A stretch of 64,000 nucleotides of DNA from Eupeodes corollae (lineage: Eukaryota > Arthropoda > Insecta > Diptera > Syrphidae), in the NCBI RefSeq assembly GCF_945859685.1, contig NC_079147.1, forward strand, positions 232,062,765 to 232,126,764. The letters are read 5' to 3'. Below, one piece after another: positions 22,006-35,638 of this stretch (positions are counted from its first letter, which is position 1; each line of letters opens with the position of its first letter). The notes below the pieces were generated by a model. It was given only the letters and a program-made list of their open reading frames with translations, was not told where the DNA came from and ran no database searches. A program made the position numbers and the translations under genes.

Positions 22006-22228
22006 GTGAAAGCCGCATAGTGACTTTAGGTATAGGTATAGATAGAGATTGAAAAGACCTATCTAAAAATGTGTATCTCGATGGGTTTTGGAACACTGAT
22101 GAAAAAAATATTTTGTTTTGACAAGGGGTTAGCCCACAATTTTTTCATAAAATTCAAGAAAAAAAAATTGTCGAGTATTGCGATGATTTTCACATGGTTG
22201 GAAAGGTCTATTTGATAGCTACCAACCA
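22006..22228 (+). repeat. 223-bp deletion monomer with filler, copy 3
   Basis: Same junction, with GCCGCATAGTGACTTTAGG instead of GCCGCAAAGTGACTTTAGG. This keeps one base more like the intact unit. Confidence 0.8.
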
Positions 22229-23568
22229 GTGAAAGCCGCATAGTTTTTGAAGGCTTGGTTGCAGAATTAACACTACTGACAGATACTTTTCATTGTCCGG
22301 GTCGAAATTCTGCAATTTTGGATAACCACAAATATTTCCCAAACAGGATGTCGCAGAATGATTTGGATTGCAGGTATAGATAGAGATTGAAAAGACCTAT
22401 CTAAAAATGTGTATCTCGATGGGTTTTGGAACACTGATGAAAAAAATATTATTTTTTGACAAGGGAGCCCACGATTTTTTCGTAAAATTGAAGAAAAAAA
22501 AATTGTCAAGTATTGCGATGATTTTCACATGGTTGGAAAGGTCTATTTGATAGCTACCAACCAGTGAAAGCCGCATATTTTTTGAAGGCTTGGTTGCGGA
22601 ATTAACGCTACTGACAGATACTTTTCATTGTCCGGGTCGAAATTCTGCAATTTTGGTTAACCACAAATATTTCCCAAACATTATGTCGCAGAATGATTTG
22701 GGTTAGAGGTATAGATAGAGCTTGAAAAGACCTATCTAAAAATGTGTATCTCGATGGGTTTTGGAACACTGATGAAAAAAATATTTTTTTTTGACAAGGG
22801 AGCCCACGATTTTTTCATAAAATTCAAGAAAAACAAATTGTCGAGTATTGCGATGATTTTCACATGGTTGGAAAGGTCTATTTGATAGCTACCAACCAGT
22901 GAAAGCCGCATAGTTTTTGAAGGCTTGGTTGCGGAATAAACACTACTGACAGATACTTTTCATTGTCTGGGTCGAAATTCTGCAATTTTGGTTAACCCCA
23001 AATATTTCCCAAACAGGATGTCGCAGAATGATTTGGGTTGCAGGTATAGATAGAGATTGAAAAGACCTATCTAAAAATGTGTATCTCGATGGGTTTTGGA
23101 ACACTGATGAAAAAAATATTATTTTTTGACAAGGGAGCCCACGATTTTTTCGTAAAATTGAAGAAAAAAAAATTGTCCAGTATTGCGATGATTTTCACAT
23201 GGTTGGAAAGGTCTATTTGATAGCTACCAACCAGTGAAAGCCGCATATTTTTTGAAGGCTTGGTTGCGGAATTAACGCTACTGACAGATACTTTTCATTG
23301 TCCGGGTCGAAATTCTGCAATTTTGGTTAACCACAAATATTTCCCAAACATTATGTCGCAGAATGATTTGGGTTAGAGGTATAGATAGAGCTTGAAAAGA
23401 CCTATCTAAAAATGTGTATCTCGATGGGTTTTGGAACACTGATGAAAAAAATATTTTTTTTTGACAAGGGAGCCCACGATTTTTTCATAAAATTCAAGAA
23501 AAACAAATTGTCGAGTATTGCGATGATTTTCACATGGTTGGAAAGGTCTATTTGATAGCTACCAACCA

Positions 23569-23883
23569 GTGAAAGCCGCATAGTTTTTGAAGGCTTGGTT
23601 GCGGAATTAACACTACTGACAGATACTTTTCATTGTCCGGGTCGAAATTCTGCAATTTTGGTTAACCACAAATATTTCCCAAACAGGATGTCGCAGAATG
23701 ATTTGGGTTGCAGGTATAGATAGAGATTGAAAAGACCTATCTAAAAATGTGTATCTCGATGGGTTTTGGAACACTGATGAAAAAAATATTATTTTTTGAC
23801 AAGGGGTTAGCCCACAATTTTTTCATAAAGTATTGCGATGATTTTCACATGGTTGGAAAGGTATATTTGATAGCTACCAACCA
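23569..23883 (+). repeat. 315-bp short monomer
   Basis: Lacks about 22 bases between TTTTTTCATAAA and GTATTGCGATG. This is the first of a family of short units that later forms part of the higher-order repeats at 26-30 kb, 33-34 kb, 35.6-37.9 kb and 46-50 kb. Confidence 0.8.
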
Positions 23884-24556
23884 GTGAAAGCCGCATATTT
23901 TTTGAAGGCTTGGTTGCGGAATTAACGCTACTGACAGATACTTTTCATTGTCTGGGTCGAAATTCTGCAATTTTAGTTAACCACAAATATTTCCCAAACA
24001 GGATGTCGCAGAATGATTTGGGTTGCAGGTATAGAAAGAGCTTGAAAAGACCTATCTAAAAATGTGTATCTCGATGGGTTTTGGAACACTGATGAAAAAA
24101 ATATTTTTTTTTGACAAGGGGTTAGCCCACGATTTTTTCGTAAAATTGAAGAAAAACAAATTGTCAAGTATTGCGATGATTTTCACATGGTTGGAAAGGT
24201 CTATTTGATAGCTACCAACCAGTGAAAGCCGCATATTTTTTGAAGGCTTGGTTGCGGAATTAACGCTACTGACAGATACTTTTCATTGTCTGGGTCGAAA
24301 TTCTGCAATTTTAGTTAACCACAAATATTTCCCAAACAGGATGTCACAGAATGATTTGGGTTAGAGGTATAGATAGAGTTTGAAAAGACCTATCTAAAAA
24401 TGTGAATATCGATGGGTTTTGGAACACTGATGAAAAAAATATTTTTTTTTGACAAGGGAGCCCACGATTTTTTCATAAAATTCAAGAAAAAAAAATTGTC
24501 GAGTATTGCGATGATTTTCACATGGTTGGAAAGGTCTATTTGATAGCTACCAACCA

Positions 24557-25907
24557 GTGAAAGACGCATAGTTTTTGAAGGCTTGGTTGCGGAATTAACG
24601 CTACTGACAGATACTTTTCATTGTCTGGGTCGAAATTCTGCAATTTTAGTTAACCACAAATATTTCCCAAACAGGATGTCGCAGAATGATTTGGGTTGCA
24701 GGTATAGATAGAGCTTGAAAAGACCTATCTAAAAATGTGTATCTCGATGGGTTTTGGAACACTGATGAAAAAAATATTTTTTTTTGACAAGGGGTTAGCC
24801 CACAATTTTTTCATAAAATTCAAGAAAAAAAAATTGTCAAGTATTGCAATGATTTTCACATGGTTGAAAAGGTCTATTTGATAGCTACCAACCAGTGAAA
24901 GCCGCATAGTTTTTGAAGGCTTGGTTGCGGAATTAACGCTACTGACAGATACTTTTCATTGTCTGGGTCGAAATTCTGCAATTTTAGTTAACCACAAATA
25001 TTTCCCAAACAGGATGTCACAGAATGATTTGGGTTACAGGTATAGATAGAGCTTAAAAGACCTATCTAAAAATGTGTATCTCGATGGGTTTTGGAACACT
25101 GATGAAAAAAATATTATTTTTTGACAAGGGGTTAGCCCACGATTTTTTCGTAAAATTGAAGGAAAACAAATTGTCAAGTATTGCGATGATTTTCATATGG
25201 TTGGAAAGGTCTATTTGATAGCTACCAACCAGTGAAAGCCGCATAGTTTTTGAAGGCTTGGTTGCGGAATGAACGCTACTGACAGATACTTTTCATTGTC
25301 TGGGTCGAAATTCTGCAATTTTAGTTAACCACAAATATTTCCCAAACAGGATGTCGCAGAATGATTTGGGTTGCAGGTATAGATAGAGCTTGAAAAGACC
25401 TATCTAAAAATGTGTATCTCGATGGGTTTTGGAACACTGATGAAAAAAATATTTTTTTTTGACAAGGGGTTAGCCCACAATTTTTTCATAAAATTCAAGA
25501 AAAAAAAATTGTCAAGTATTGCAATGATTTTCACATGGTTGAAAAGGTCTATTTGATAGCTACCAACCAGTGAAAGCCGCATAGTTTTTGAAGGCTTGGT
25601 TGCGGAATTAACGCTACTGACAGATACTTTTCATTGTCTGGGTCGAAATTCTGCAATTTTAGTTAACCACAAATATTTCCCAAACAGGATGTCACAGAAT
25701 GATTTGGGTTACAGGTATAGATAGAGCTTGAAAAGACCTATCTAAAAATGTGTATCTCGATGGGTTTTGGAACACTGATGAAAAAAATATTATTTTTTGA
25801 CAAGGGGTTAGCCCACGATTTTTTCGTAAAATTGAAGGAAAACAAATTGTCAAGTATTGCGATGATTTTCATATGGTTGGAAAGGTCTATTTGATAGCTA
25901 CCAACCA
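24557..25907 (+). repeat. Tandem 675/676-bp dimer (two copies)
   Basis: Copies at 24557-25231 and 25232-25907. Shared private changes are TTGCAATGATTTTCACATGG with TTGAAAAGG in one unit and TTTTCATATGG in the other. GCGGAATGAAC follows each second unit. Confidence 0.8.
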
Positions 25908-26245
25908 GTGAAAGCCGCATAGTTTTTGAAGGCTTGGTTGCGGAATGAACGCTACTGACAGATACTTTTCATTGTCTGGGTCGAAATTCTGCAATTTTAG
26001 TTAACCACAAATATTTCCCAAACAGGATGTCACAGAATGATTTAAGTTACAGGTATAGATAGAGCTTGAAAAGACCTATCTAAAAATGTGTATCTCGATG
26101 GGTTTTGGAACACTGATGAAAAAAATATTATTTTTTGACAAGGGGTTAGCCCACGATTTTTTCGTAAAATTGAAGGAAAACAAATTGTCAAGTATTGCGA
26201 TGATTTTCACATGGTTGGAAAGGTATATTTGATAGCTACCAACCA

Positions 26246-29200
26246 GTGAAAGCCGCATAGTTTTTGAAGGCTTGGTTGCGGAATGAACGCTACTGACAGA
26301 TACTTTTCATTGTCTGGGTCGAAATTCTGCAATTTTAGTTAACCACAAATATTTCCTAAACAGGATGTCACAGAATGATTTGGGTTACAGGTATAGATAG
26401 AGCTTGAAAAGACCTATCTAAAAATGTGTATCTCGATGGGTTTTGGAACACTGATGAAAAAAAATATTTTTTTTTGACAAGGGGGTTAGCCCACGATTTT
26501 TTCATAAAGTATTGCGATGATTTTCACATGGTTGGAAAGGTATATTTGATAGCTACCAACCAGTGAAAGCCGCATAGTTTTTGAAGGCTTGGTTGCGGAA
26601 TTAACACTACTGACAGATACTTTTCATTGTCTGGGCCGAAATTATGCAATTTTAGTTAACCACAAATATTTCCCAAACAGGATGTCGCAGAATGATATGG
26701 GTTGCAGGTATAGATAGAGCTTGAAAAGACCTATCTAAAAATGTGTATCTCGATGGGTTTTGGAACACTAATGAAAAAAAATATTTTTTTTTGACAAGGG
26801 GTTAGCCCACGATTTTTCGTATAATTGAAGAAAAACAAATTGACAAGTATTGCGATGATTTTGACATGGTTGGAAAGGTCTATTTGATAGCTACCAACCA
26901 GTGAAAGCCGCATAGTTTTTGAAGGCTTGGTTGCGGAATTAACACTACTGACAGATACTTTTCATTGATTTCATTGTCTGGGTCGAAATTCTGCAATTTT
27001 AGTTAACCACAAATATTTCCCAAACAGGATGTCGCAGAATGATTTGGGTTGCAGGTATAGATAGAGCTTGAAAAGACCTATCTAAAAATGTGTATCTCGA
27101 TGGGTTTTGGAACACTGATGAAAAAAATATTTTTTTTTGACAAAGGGTTAGCCCACGATTTTTTCATAAAATTCAAGAAAAACAAATTGTCGAGTATTGC
27201 GATGATTTTCACATGGTTGGAAAGGTCTATTTGATAGCTACCAACCAGTGAAAGCCGCATAGTTTTTGAAGGCTTGGTTGCGGAATTAACGCTACTGACA
27301 GATACTTTTCATTGTCTGGGTCGAAATTCTGCAATTTTAGTTAACCACAAATATTTCCCAAACAGGATGTCACAAAATGATTTGGGTTACAGGTATAGAT
27401 AGAGCTTGAAAAGACCTATCTAAAAATGTGTATCTCGATGGGTTTTGGAACACTGATGAAAAAAAATATTTTTTTTTGACAAGGGGGTTAGCCCACGATT
27501 TTTTCATAAAGTATTGCGATGATTTTCACATGGTTGGAAAGGTCTATTTGATAGCTACCAACCAGTGAAAGCCGCATAGTTTTTGAAGGCTTGGTTGCGG
27601 AATTAACGCTACTGACAGATACTTTTCATTGTCTGGGTCGAAATTCTACAATTTTAGTTAACCACAAATATTTCCCAAACAGGATGTCGCAGAATGATTT
27701 GGGTTGCAGGTATAGATAGAGCTTGAAAAGACCTATCTAAAAATGTGTATCTCGATGGGGTTTGGAACACTGATGAAAAAAATATTTTTTTTTGACAAGG
27801 GGTTAGCCCACGATTTTTTCATAAAATTCAAGAAAAAAAAATTGTCGAGTATTGCGATGATTTTCACATGGTTGGAAAGGTCTATTTGATAGCTACCAAC
27901 CAGTGAAAGCCGCATAGTTTTTGAAGGCTTGGTTGCGGAATTAACGCTACTGACAGATACTTTTCATTGTCTGGGTCGAAATTCTGCAATTTTAGTTAAC
28001 CACAAATATTTCCCAAACAGGATGTCGCAGAATGATTTGGGTTGCAGGTATAGATAGAGCTTGAAAAGACCTATCTAAAAATGTGTATCTCGATGGGTTT
28101 TGGAACACTGATGAAAAAAATATTTTTTTTTGACAAAGGGTTAGCCCACGATTTTTTCATAAAATTCAAGAAAAACAAATTGTCGAGTATTGCGATGATT
28201 TTCACATGGTTGGAAAGGTCTATTTGATAGCTACCAACCAGTGAAAGCCGCATAGTTTTTGAAGGCTTGGTTGCGGAATTAACGCTACTGACAGATACTT
28301 TTCATTGTCTGGGTCGAAATTCTGCAATTTTAGTTAACCACAAATATTTCCCAAACAGGATGTCACAAAATGATTTGGGTTACAGGTATAGATAGAGCTT
28401 GAAAAGACCTATCTAAAAATGTGTATCTCGATGGGTTTTGGAACACTGATGAAAAAAAATATTTTTTTTTGACAAGGGGGTTAGCCCACGATTTTTTCAT
28501 AAAGTATTGCGATGATTTTCACATGGTTGGAAAGGTCTATTTGATAGCTACCAACCAGTGAAAGCCGCATAGTTTTTGAAGGCTTGGTTGCGGAATTAAC
28601 GCTACTGACAGATACTTTTCATTGTCTGGGTCGAAATTCTACAATTTTAGTTAACCACAAATATTTCCCAAACAGGATGTCGCAGAATGATTTGGGTTGC
28701 AGGTATAGATAGAGCTTGAAAAGACCTATCTAAAAATGTGTATCTCGATGGGTTTTGGAACACTGATGAAAAAAATATTTTTTTTTGACAAAGGGTTAGC
28801 CCACGATTTTTTCATAAAATTCAAGAAAAAAAAATTGTCGAGTATTGCGATGATTTTCACATGGTTGGAAAGGTCTATTTGATAGCTACCAACCAGTGAA
28901 AGCCGCATAGTTTTTGAAGGCTTGGTTGCGGAATTAACGCTACTGACAGATACTTTTCATTGTCTGGGTCGAAATTCTGCAATTTTAGTTAACCACAAAT
29001 ATTTCCCAAACAGGATGTCGCAGAATGATTTGGGTTGCAGGTATAGATAGAGCTTGAAAAGACCTATCTAAAAATGTGTATCTCGATGGGTTTTGGAACA
29101 CTGATGAAAAAAATATTTTTTTTTGACAAGGGGTTAGCCCACAATTTTTTCATAAAATTCAAGAAAAAAAAATTGTCGAGTATTGCGATGATTTTCACAT

Positions 29201-30226
29201 GGTTGGAAAGGTCTATTTGATAGCTACCAACCAGTGAAAGCCGCATAGTTTTTGAAGGCTTGGTTGCGGAATTAACACTACTGACAGATACTTTTCATTG
29301 TCTGGGTCGAAATTCTGCAATTTTAGTTAACCACAAATATTTCCCAAACAGGATGTCGCAGAATGATTTGGGTTACAGGTATAGATAGAGCTTGAAAAGA
29401 CCTATCTAAAAATGTGTATCTCGATGGGTTTTGGAACACTGATGAAAAAAAATATTTTTTTTTGACAAGGGGGTTAGCCCACGATTTTTTCATAAAGTAT
29501 TGCGATAATTTTCACATGGTTGGAAAGGTATATTTGATAGCTACCAACCAGTGAAAGCCGCATAGTTTTTGAAGGCTTGGTTGCGGAATTAACACTACTG
29601 ACAGATACTTTTCATTGTCTGGGCCGAAATTATGCAATTTTAGTTAACCACAAATATTTCCCAAACAGGATGTCGCAGAATGATATGGGTTGCAGGTATA
29701 GATAGAGCTTGAAAAGACCTATCTAAAAATGTGTATCTCGATGGGTTTTGGAACACTAATGAAAAAAATATTATTTTTTGACAAGGGGTTAGCCCACGAT
29801 TTTTTCGTATAATTGAAGAAAAACAAATTGTCAAGTATTGCGATGATTTTGACATGGTTGGAAAGGTCTATTTGATAGCTACCAACCAGTGAAAGCCGCA
29901 TAGTTTTTGAAGGCTTGGTTGCGGAATTAACGCTACTGACAGATACTTTTCATTGTCTGGGTCGAAATTCTGCAATTTTAGTTAACCACAAATATTTCCC
30001 AAACAGGATGTCGCAGAATGATTTGGGTTGCAGGTATAGATAGAGCTTGAAAAGACCTATCTAAAAATGTGTATCTCGATGGGTTTTGGAACACTGATGA
30101 AAAAAATATTTTTTTTTGACAAGGGGTTAGCCCACAATTTTTTCATAAAATTCAAGAAAAAAAAATTTTCAAGTATTGCGATGATTTTCACATGGTTGGA
30201 AAGGTCTATTTGATAGCTACCAACCA
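26246..30226 (+). repeat. Four tandem copies of a ~993-bp trimeric higher-order repeat
   Basis: Copies start at 26246, 27248, 28241 and 29234 and have lengths 1002, 993, 993 and 993. Each is one short unit of 317 bp (GGGGGTTAGCC and TTCATAAAGTATTGCG) followed by two units of about 338 bp. The first copy has a 9-bp insertion in its third unit (ATTGATTTCATTGTC). Copies 1 and 4 share the same middle monomer (GGGCCGAAATTATGC, GATATGGGTTGC, AACACTAATG). Copies 2 and 3 share another (TTCTACAATTTTAG). Confidence 0.88.
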
Positions 30227-33200
30227 GTGAAAGCCGCATAGTTTTTGAAGGCTTGGTTGCGGAATTAACGCTACTGACAGATACTTTTCATTGTCTGGGT
30301 CGAAATTCTGCAATTTTAGTTAACCACAAATATTTCCCAAACAGGATGTCGCAGAATGATTTGGGTTGCAGGTATAAATAGAGCTTGAAAAGACCTATCT
30401 AAAAATGTGTATCTCGATGGGTTTTGGAACACTGATGAAAAAAAATATTTTTTTTTGACAAGGGGTTAGCCCACAATTTTTTCATAAAATTCAAGAAAAA
30501 AAAATTGTCGAGTATTGCGATGATTTTCACATGGTTGGAAAGGTCTATTTAATAGCTACCAACCAGTGAAAGCCGCATAGTTTTTGAAGACTTGGTTGCG
30601 GAATTAACGCTACTGACAGATACTTTTCATTGACTGGGTCGAAATTCTGCAATTTTAGTTAACCACAAATATTTCCCAAACAGGATGTCGCAGAATGATT
30701 TGGGTTGCAGGTATAGATAGAGCTTGAAAAGACCTATCTAAAAATGTGTATCTCGATGGGTTTTGGAACACTGATGAAAAAAATATTTTTTTTTGACAAA
30801 GGGTTAGCCCACGATTTTTTCATAAAATTCAAGAAAAAAAAATTGTCGAGTATTGCGATGATTTTCACATGGTTGGAAAGGTCTATTTGATAGCTACCAA
30901 CCAGTGAAAGCCGCATAGTTTTTGAAGGCTTGGTTGCGGAATTAACGCTACTGACAGATACTTTTCATTGTCTGGGTCGAAATTCTGCAATTTTAGTTAA
31001 CCACAAATATTTCCCAAACAGGATGTCGCAGAATGATTTGGGTTGCAGGTATAGATAGAGCTTGAAAAGACCTATCTAAAAATGTGTATCTCGATGGGTT
31101 TTGGAACACTGATGAAAAAAATATTTTTTTTTGACAAAGGGTTAGCCCACGATTTTTTCGTAAAATTGAAGGAAAACAAATTGTCAAGTATTGCGATGAT
31201 TTTCACATGGTTGGAAAGGTCTATTTGATAGCTACCAACCAGTGAAAGCCGCATAGTTTTTGAAGGATTGGTTGCGGAATTAACGCTACTGACAGATACT
31301 TTTCATTGTCTGGGTCGAAATTCTGCAATTTTAGTTAACCACAAATATTTCCCAAACAGGATGTCGCAGAATGATTTGGGTTGCAGGTATAGATAGAGCT
31401 TGAAAAGACCTATCTAAAAATGTGTATCTCGATGGGTTTTGGAACACTGATGAAAAAAATATTTTTTTTTGACAAGGGGTTAGCCCACAATTTTTTCATA
31501 AAATTCAAGAAAAAAAAATTGTCAAGTATTGCGATGATTTTCACATGGTTGGAAAGGTCTATTTGATAGCTACCAACCAGTGAAAGCCGCATAGTTTTTG
31601 AAGGCTTGGTTGCGGAATTAACGCTACTGACAGATACTTTTCATTGTCTGGGTCGAAATTCTGCAATTTTAGTTAACCACAAATATTTCCCAAACAGGAT
31701 GTCGCAGAATGATTTGGGTTGCAGGTATAGATAGAGCTTGAAAAGACCTATCTAAAAATGTGTATCTCGATGGGTTTTGGAACACTGATGAAAAAAATAT
31801 TTTTTTTTGACAAAGGGTTAGCCCACGATTTTTTCATAAAATTCAAGAAAAAAAAATTGTCGAGTATTGCGATGATTTTCACATGGTTGGAAAGGTCTAT
31901 TTGATAGCTACCAACCAGTGAAAGCCGCATAGTTTTTGAAGGCTTGGTTGCGGAATTAACGCTACTGACAGATACTTTTCATTGTCTGGGTCGAAATTCT
32001 GCAATTTTAGTTAACCACAAATATTTCCCAAACAGGATGTCGCAGAATGATTTGGGTTGCAGGTATAGATAGAGCTTGAAAAGACCTATCTAAAAATGTG
32101 TATCTCGATGGGTTTTGGAACACTGATGAAAAAAATATTTTTTTTTGACAAAGGGTTAGCCCACGATTTTTTCATAAAATTCAAGAAAAAAAAATTGTCG
32201 AGTATTGCGATGATTTTCACATGGTTGGAAAGGTCTATTTGATAGCTACCAACCAGTGAAAGCCGCATAGTTTTTGAAGGCTTGGTTGCGGAATTAACGC
32301 TACTGACAGATACTTTTCATTGTCTGGGTCGAAATTCTGCAATTTTAGTTAACCACAAATATTTCCCAAACAGGATGTCGCAGAATGATTTGGGTTGCAG
32401 GTATAGATAGAGCTTGAAAAGACCTATCTAAAAATGTGTATCTCGATGGGTTTTGGAACACTGATGAAAAAAATATTTTTTTTTGACAAGGGGTTAGCCC
32501 ACAATTTTTTCATAAAATTCAAGAAAAAAAAAATTGTCGAGTATTGCGATGATTTTCACATGGCTGGAAAGGTCTATCTAATAGCTACCAACCAGTGAAA
32601 TCCGCATAGTTTTTGAAGGCTTGGTTGCGGAATTAACGCTACTGACAGCTACTTTTCATTGTCTGCGTCGAAATTCTGCAATTTTAGTTAACCACAAATA
32701 TTTCCCAAACAGGATGTCGCAGAATGATTTGGGTTGCAGGTATAGATAGAGCTTGAAAAGACCTATCTAAAAATGTGTATCTCGATGGGTTTTGGAACAC
32801 TGATGAAAAGAATATTTTTTTTTGACAAGGGGTTAGCCCACGATTTTTTCGTAAAATTGAAGGAAAACAAATTGTCAAGTATTGCGATGATTTTCACATG
32901 GTTGGAAAGGTCTATTTGATAGCTACCAACCAGTGAAAGCCGCATAGTTTTTGAAGGCTTGGGTGCGGAATTAACACTACTGACAGATACTTTTCATTGT
33001 CTGGGTCGAAATTCTGCAATTTTAGTTAACCACAAATATTTCCCAAGCAGGATGTCACAGAATGATTTGGGTTACAGGTATAGATAGAGTTTGAAAAGAC
33101 CTATCTAAAAATGTGTATCTCGATGGGTTTTGGAACACTGATGAAAAAAATATTATTTTTTGACAAGGGGTTAGCCCACGATTTTTTCGTATAATTGAAG

Positions 33201-33270
33201 AAAAACAAATTGTCAAGTATTGCGATGATTTTCACATGGTTGGAAAGGTCTATTTGATAGCTACCAACCA

Positions 33271-34606
33271 GTGAAAGCCGCATAGTTTTTGAAGGCTTGG
33301 TTGCGGAATTAACACTACTGACAGATACTTTTCATTGATTTCATTGTCTGGGTCGAAATTCTGCAATTTTAGTTAACCACAAATATTTCCCAAACAGGAT
33401 GTCACAGAATGATTTGGGTTACAGGTATAGATAGAGCTTGAAAAGACCTATCTAAAAATGTGTATCTCGATGGGTTTTGGAACACTGATGAAAAAAATGT
33501 TTTTTTTTGACAAGGGAGCCCACAATTTTTTCATAAAGTATTGCGATGATTTTCACATGGTTGGAAAGGTATATTTGATAGCTACCAACCAGTGAAAGCC
33601 GCATAGTTTTTGAAGGCTTGTTTGCGGAATTAACACTACTGACAGATACTTTTCATTGATTTCATTGTCTGGGTCGAAATTCTGCAATTTTAGTTAACCA
33701 CAAATATTTCCCAAACAGGATGTCGCAGAATGATATGGGTTGCAGGTATAGATAGAGCTTGAAAAGACCTATCTAAAAATGTGTATCTCGATGGGTTTTG
33801 GAACACTGATGAAAAAAATATTATTTTTTGACAAGGGGTTAGCCCACGATTTTTTCGTATAATTGAAGAAAAACAATTTGTCAAGTATTGCGATGATTTT
33901 CACATGGTTGGAAAGGTCTATTTGATAGCTACCAACCAGTGAAAGCCGCATAGTTTTTGAAGGCTTGGTTGCGGAATTAACACTACTGACAGATACTTTT
34001 CATTGATTTCATTGTCTGGGTCGAAATTCTGAAATTTTAGTTAACCACAAATATTTCCCAAACAGGATGTCGCAGAATGATTTGGGTTGCAGGTATAGAT
34101 AGAGCTTGAAAAGACCTATCTAAAAATGTGTATCTCGATGGGTTTTGGAACACTGATGAAAAAAATGTTTTTTTTTGACAAGGGAGCCCACGATTTTTTC
34201 ATAAAGTATTGCGATGATTTTCACATGGTTGGAAAGGTATATTTGATAGCTACCAACCAGTGAAAGCCGCATAGTTTTTGAAGGCTTGTTTGCGGAATTA
34301 ACACTACTGACAGATACTTTTCATTGATTTCATTGTCTGGGTCGAAATTCTGCAATTTTAGTTAACCACAAATATTTCCCAAACAGGATGTCGCAGAATG
34401 ATATGGGTTGCAGGTATAGATAGAGCTTGAAAAGACCTATCTAAAAATGTGTATCTCGATGGGTTTTGGAACACTGATGAAAAAAATATTATTTTTTGAC
34501 AAGGGGTTAGCCCACGATTTTTTCGTATAATTGAAGAAAAACAATTTGTCAAGTATTGCGATGATTTTCACATGGTTGGAAAGGTCTATTTGATAGCTAC
34601 CAACCA
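33271..34606 (+). repeat. Two tandem copies of a 668-bp dimer with 9-bp insertions
   Basis: Units are 321, 347, 321 and 347 bp. Each carries a 9-bp duplication giving TTCATTGATTTCATTGTC. The 321-bp unit also has the 22-bp deletion and AAGGGAGCCC. The second copy is nearly identical to the first. Confidence 0.85.
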
Positions 34607-35638
34607 GTGAAAGCCGCATAGTTTTTGAAGGCTTGGTTGCGGAATTAACACTACTGACAGATACTTTTCATTGATTTCATTGTCTGGGTCGAAATTCTGA
34701 AATTTTAGTTAACCACAAATATTTCCCAAACAGGATGTCGCAGAATGATTTGGGTTGCAGGTATAGATAGAGCTTGAAAAGACCTATCTAAAAATGTGTA
34801 TCTCGATGGGTTTTGGAACACTGATGAAAAAAATATTATTTTTTGACAAGGGGTTAGCCCACGATTTTTTCGTATAATTGAAGAAAAACAAATTGTCAAG
34901 TATTGCGATGATTTTCACATGGCTGGAAAGGTCTATTTGATAGCTACCAACCAGTGAAAGCCGCATAGTTTTTGAAGGCTTGGTTGCGGAATTAACACTA
35001 CTGACAGATACTTTTCATTGTCTGGGTCGAAATTCTGCAATTTTAGTTAATAACAAATATTTCCCAAACAGGATGTCGCAAAATGATATGGGTTGCAGGT
35101 ATAGATAGAGCTTGAAAAGACCTATCTAAAAATGTGTATCTCGATGGGATTTGGAACACTGATGAAAAAAATATTATTTTTTGACAAGGGGTTAGCCCAC
35201 GATTTTTTCGTATAATTGAAGAAAAACAATTTGTCAAGTATTGCGATGATTTTCACATGGTTGGAAAGGTCTATTTGATAGCTACCAACCAGTGAAAGCC
35301 GCATAGTTTTTGAAGGCTTGGTTGCGGAATTAACACTACTGACAGATACTTTTCATTGATTTCATTGTCTGGGTCGAAATTCTGAAATTTTAGTTAACCA
35401 CAAATATTTCCCAAACAGGATGTCGCAGAATGATTTGGGTTGCAGGTATAGATAGAGCTTGAAAAGACCTATCTAAAAATGTGTATCTCGATGGGTTTTG
35501 GAACACTGATGAAAAAAATATTATTTTTTGACAAGGGGTTAGCCCACGATTTTTTCGTATAATTGAAGAAAAACAAATTGTCAAGTATTGCGATGATTTT
35601 CACATGGCTGGAAAGGTCTATTTGATAGCTACCAACCA
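34607..35638 (+). repeat. 685-bp dimer (347 + 338) and a partial second copy
   Basis: Units start at 34607, 34954 and 35292. The 347-bp units keep the 9-bp insertion and the rare GGTCGAAATTCTGAAATTTT. Features at 34705-34966 repeat at 35390-35651, an offset of 685. Confidence 0.75.
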
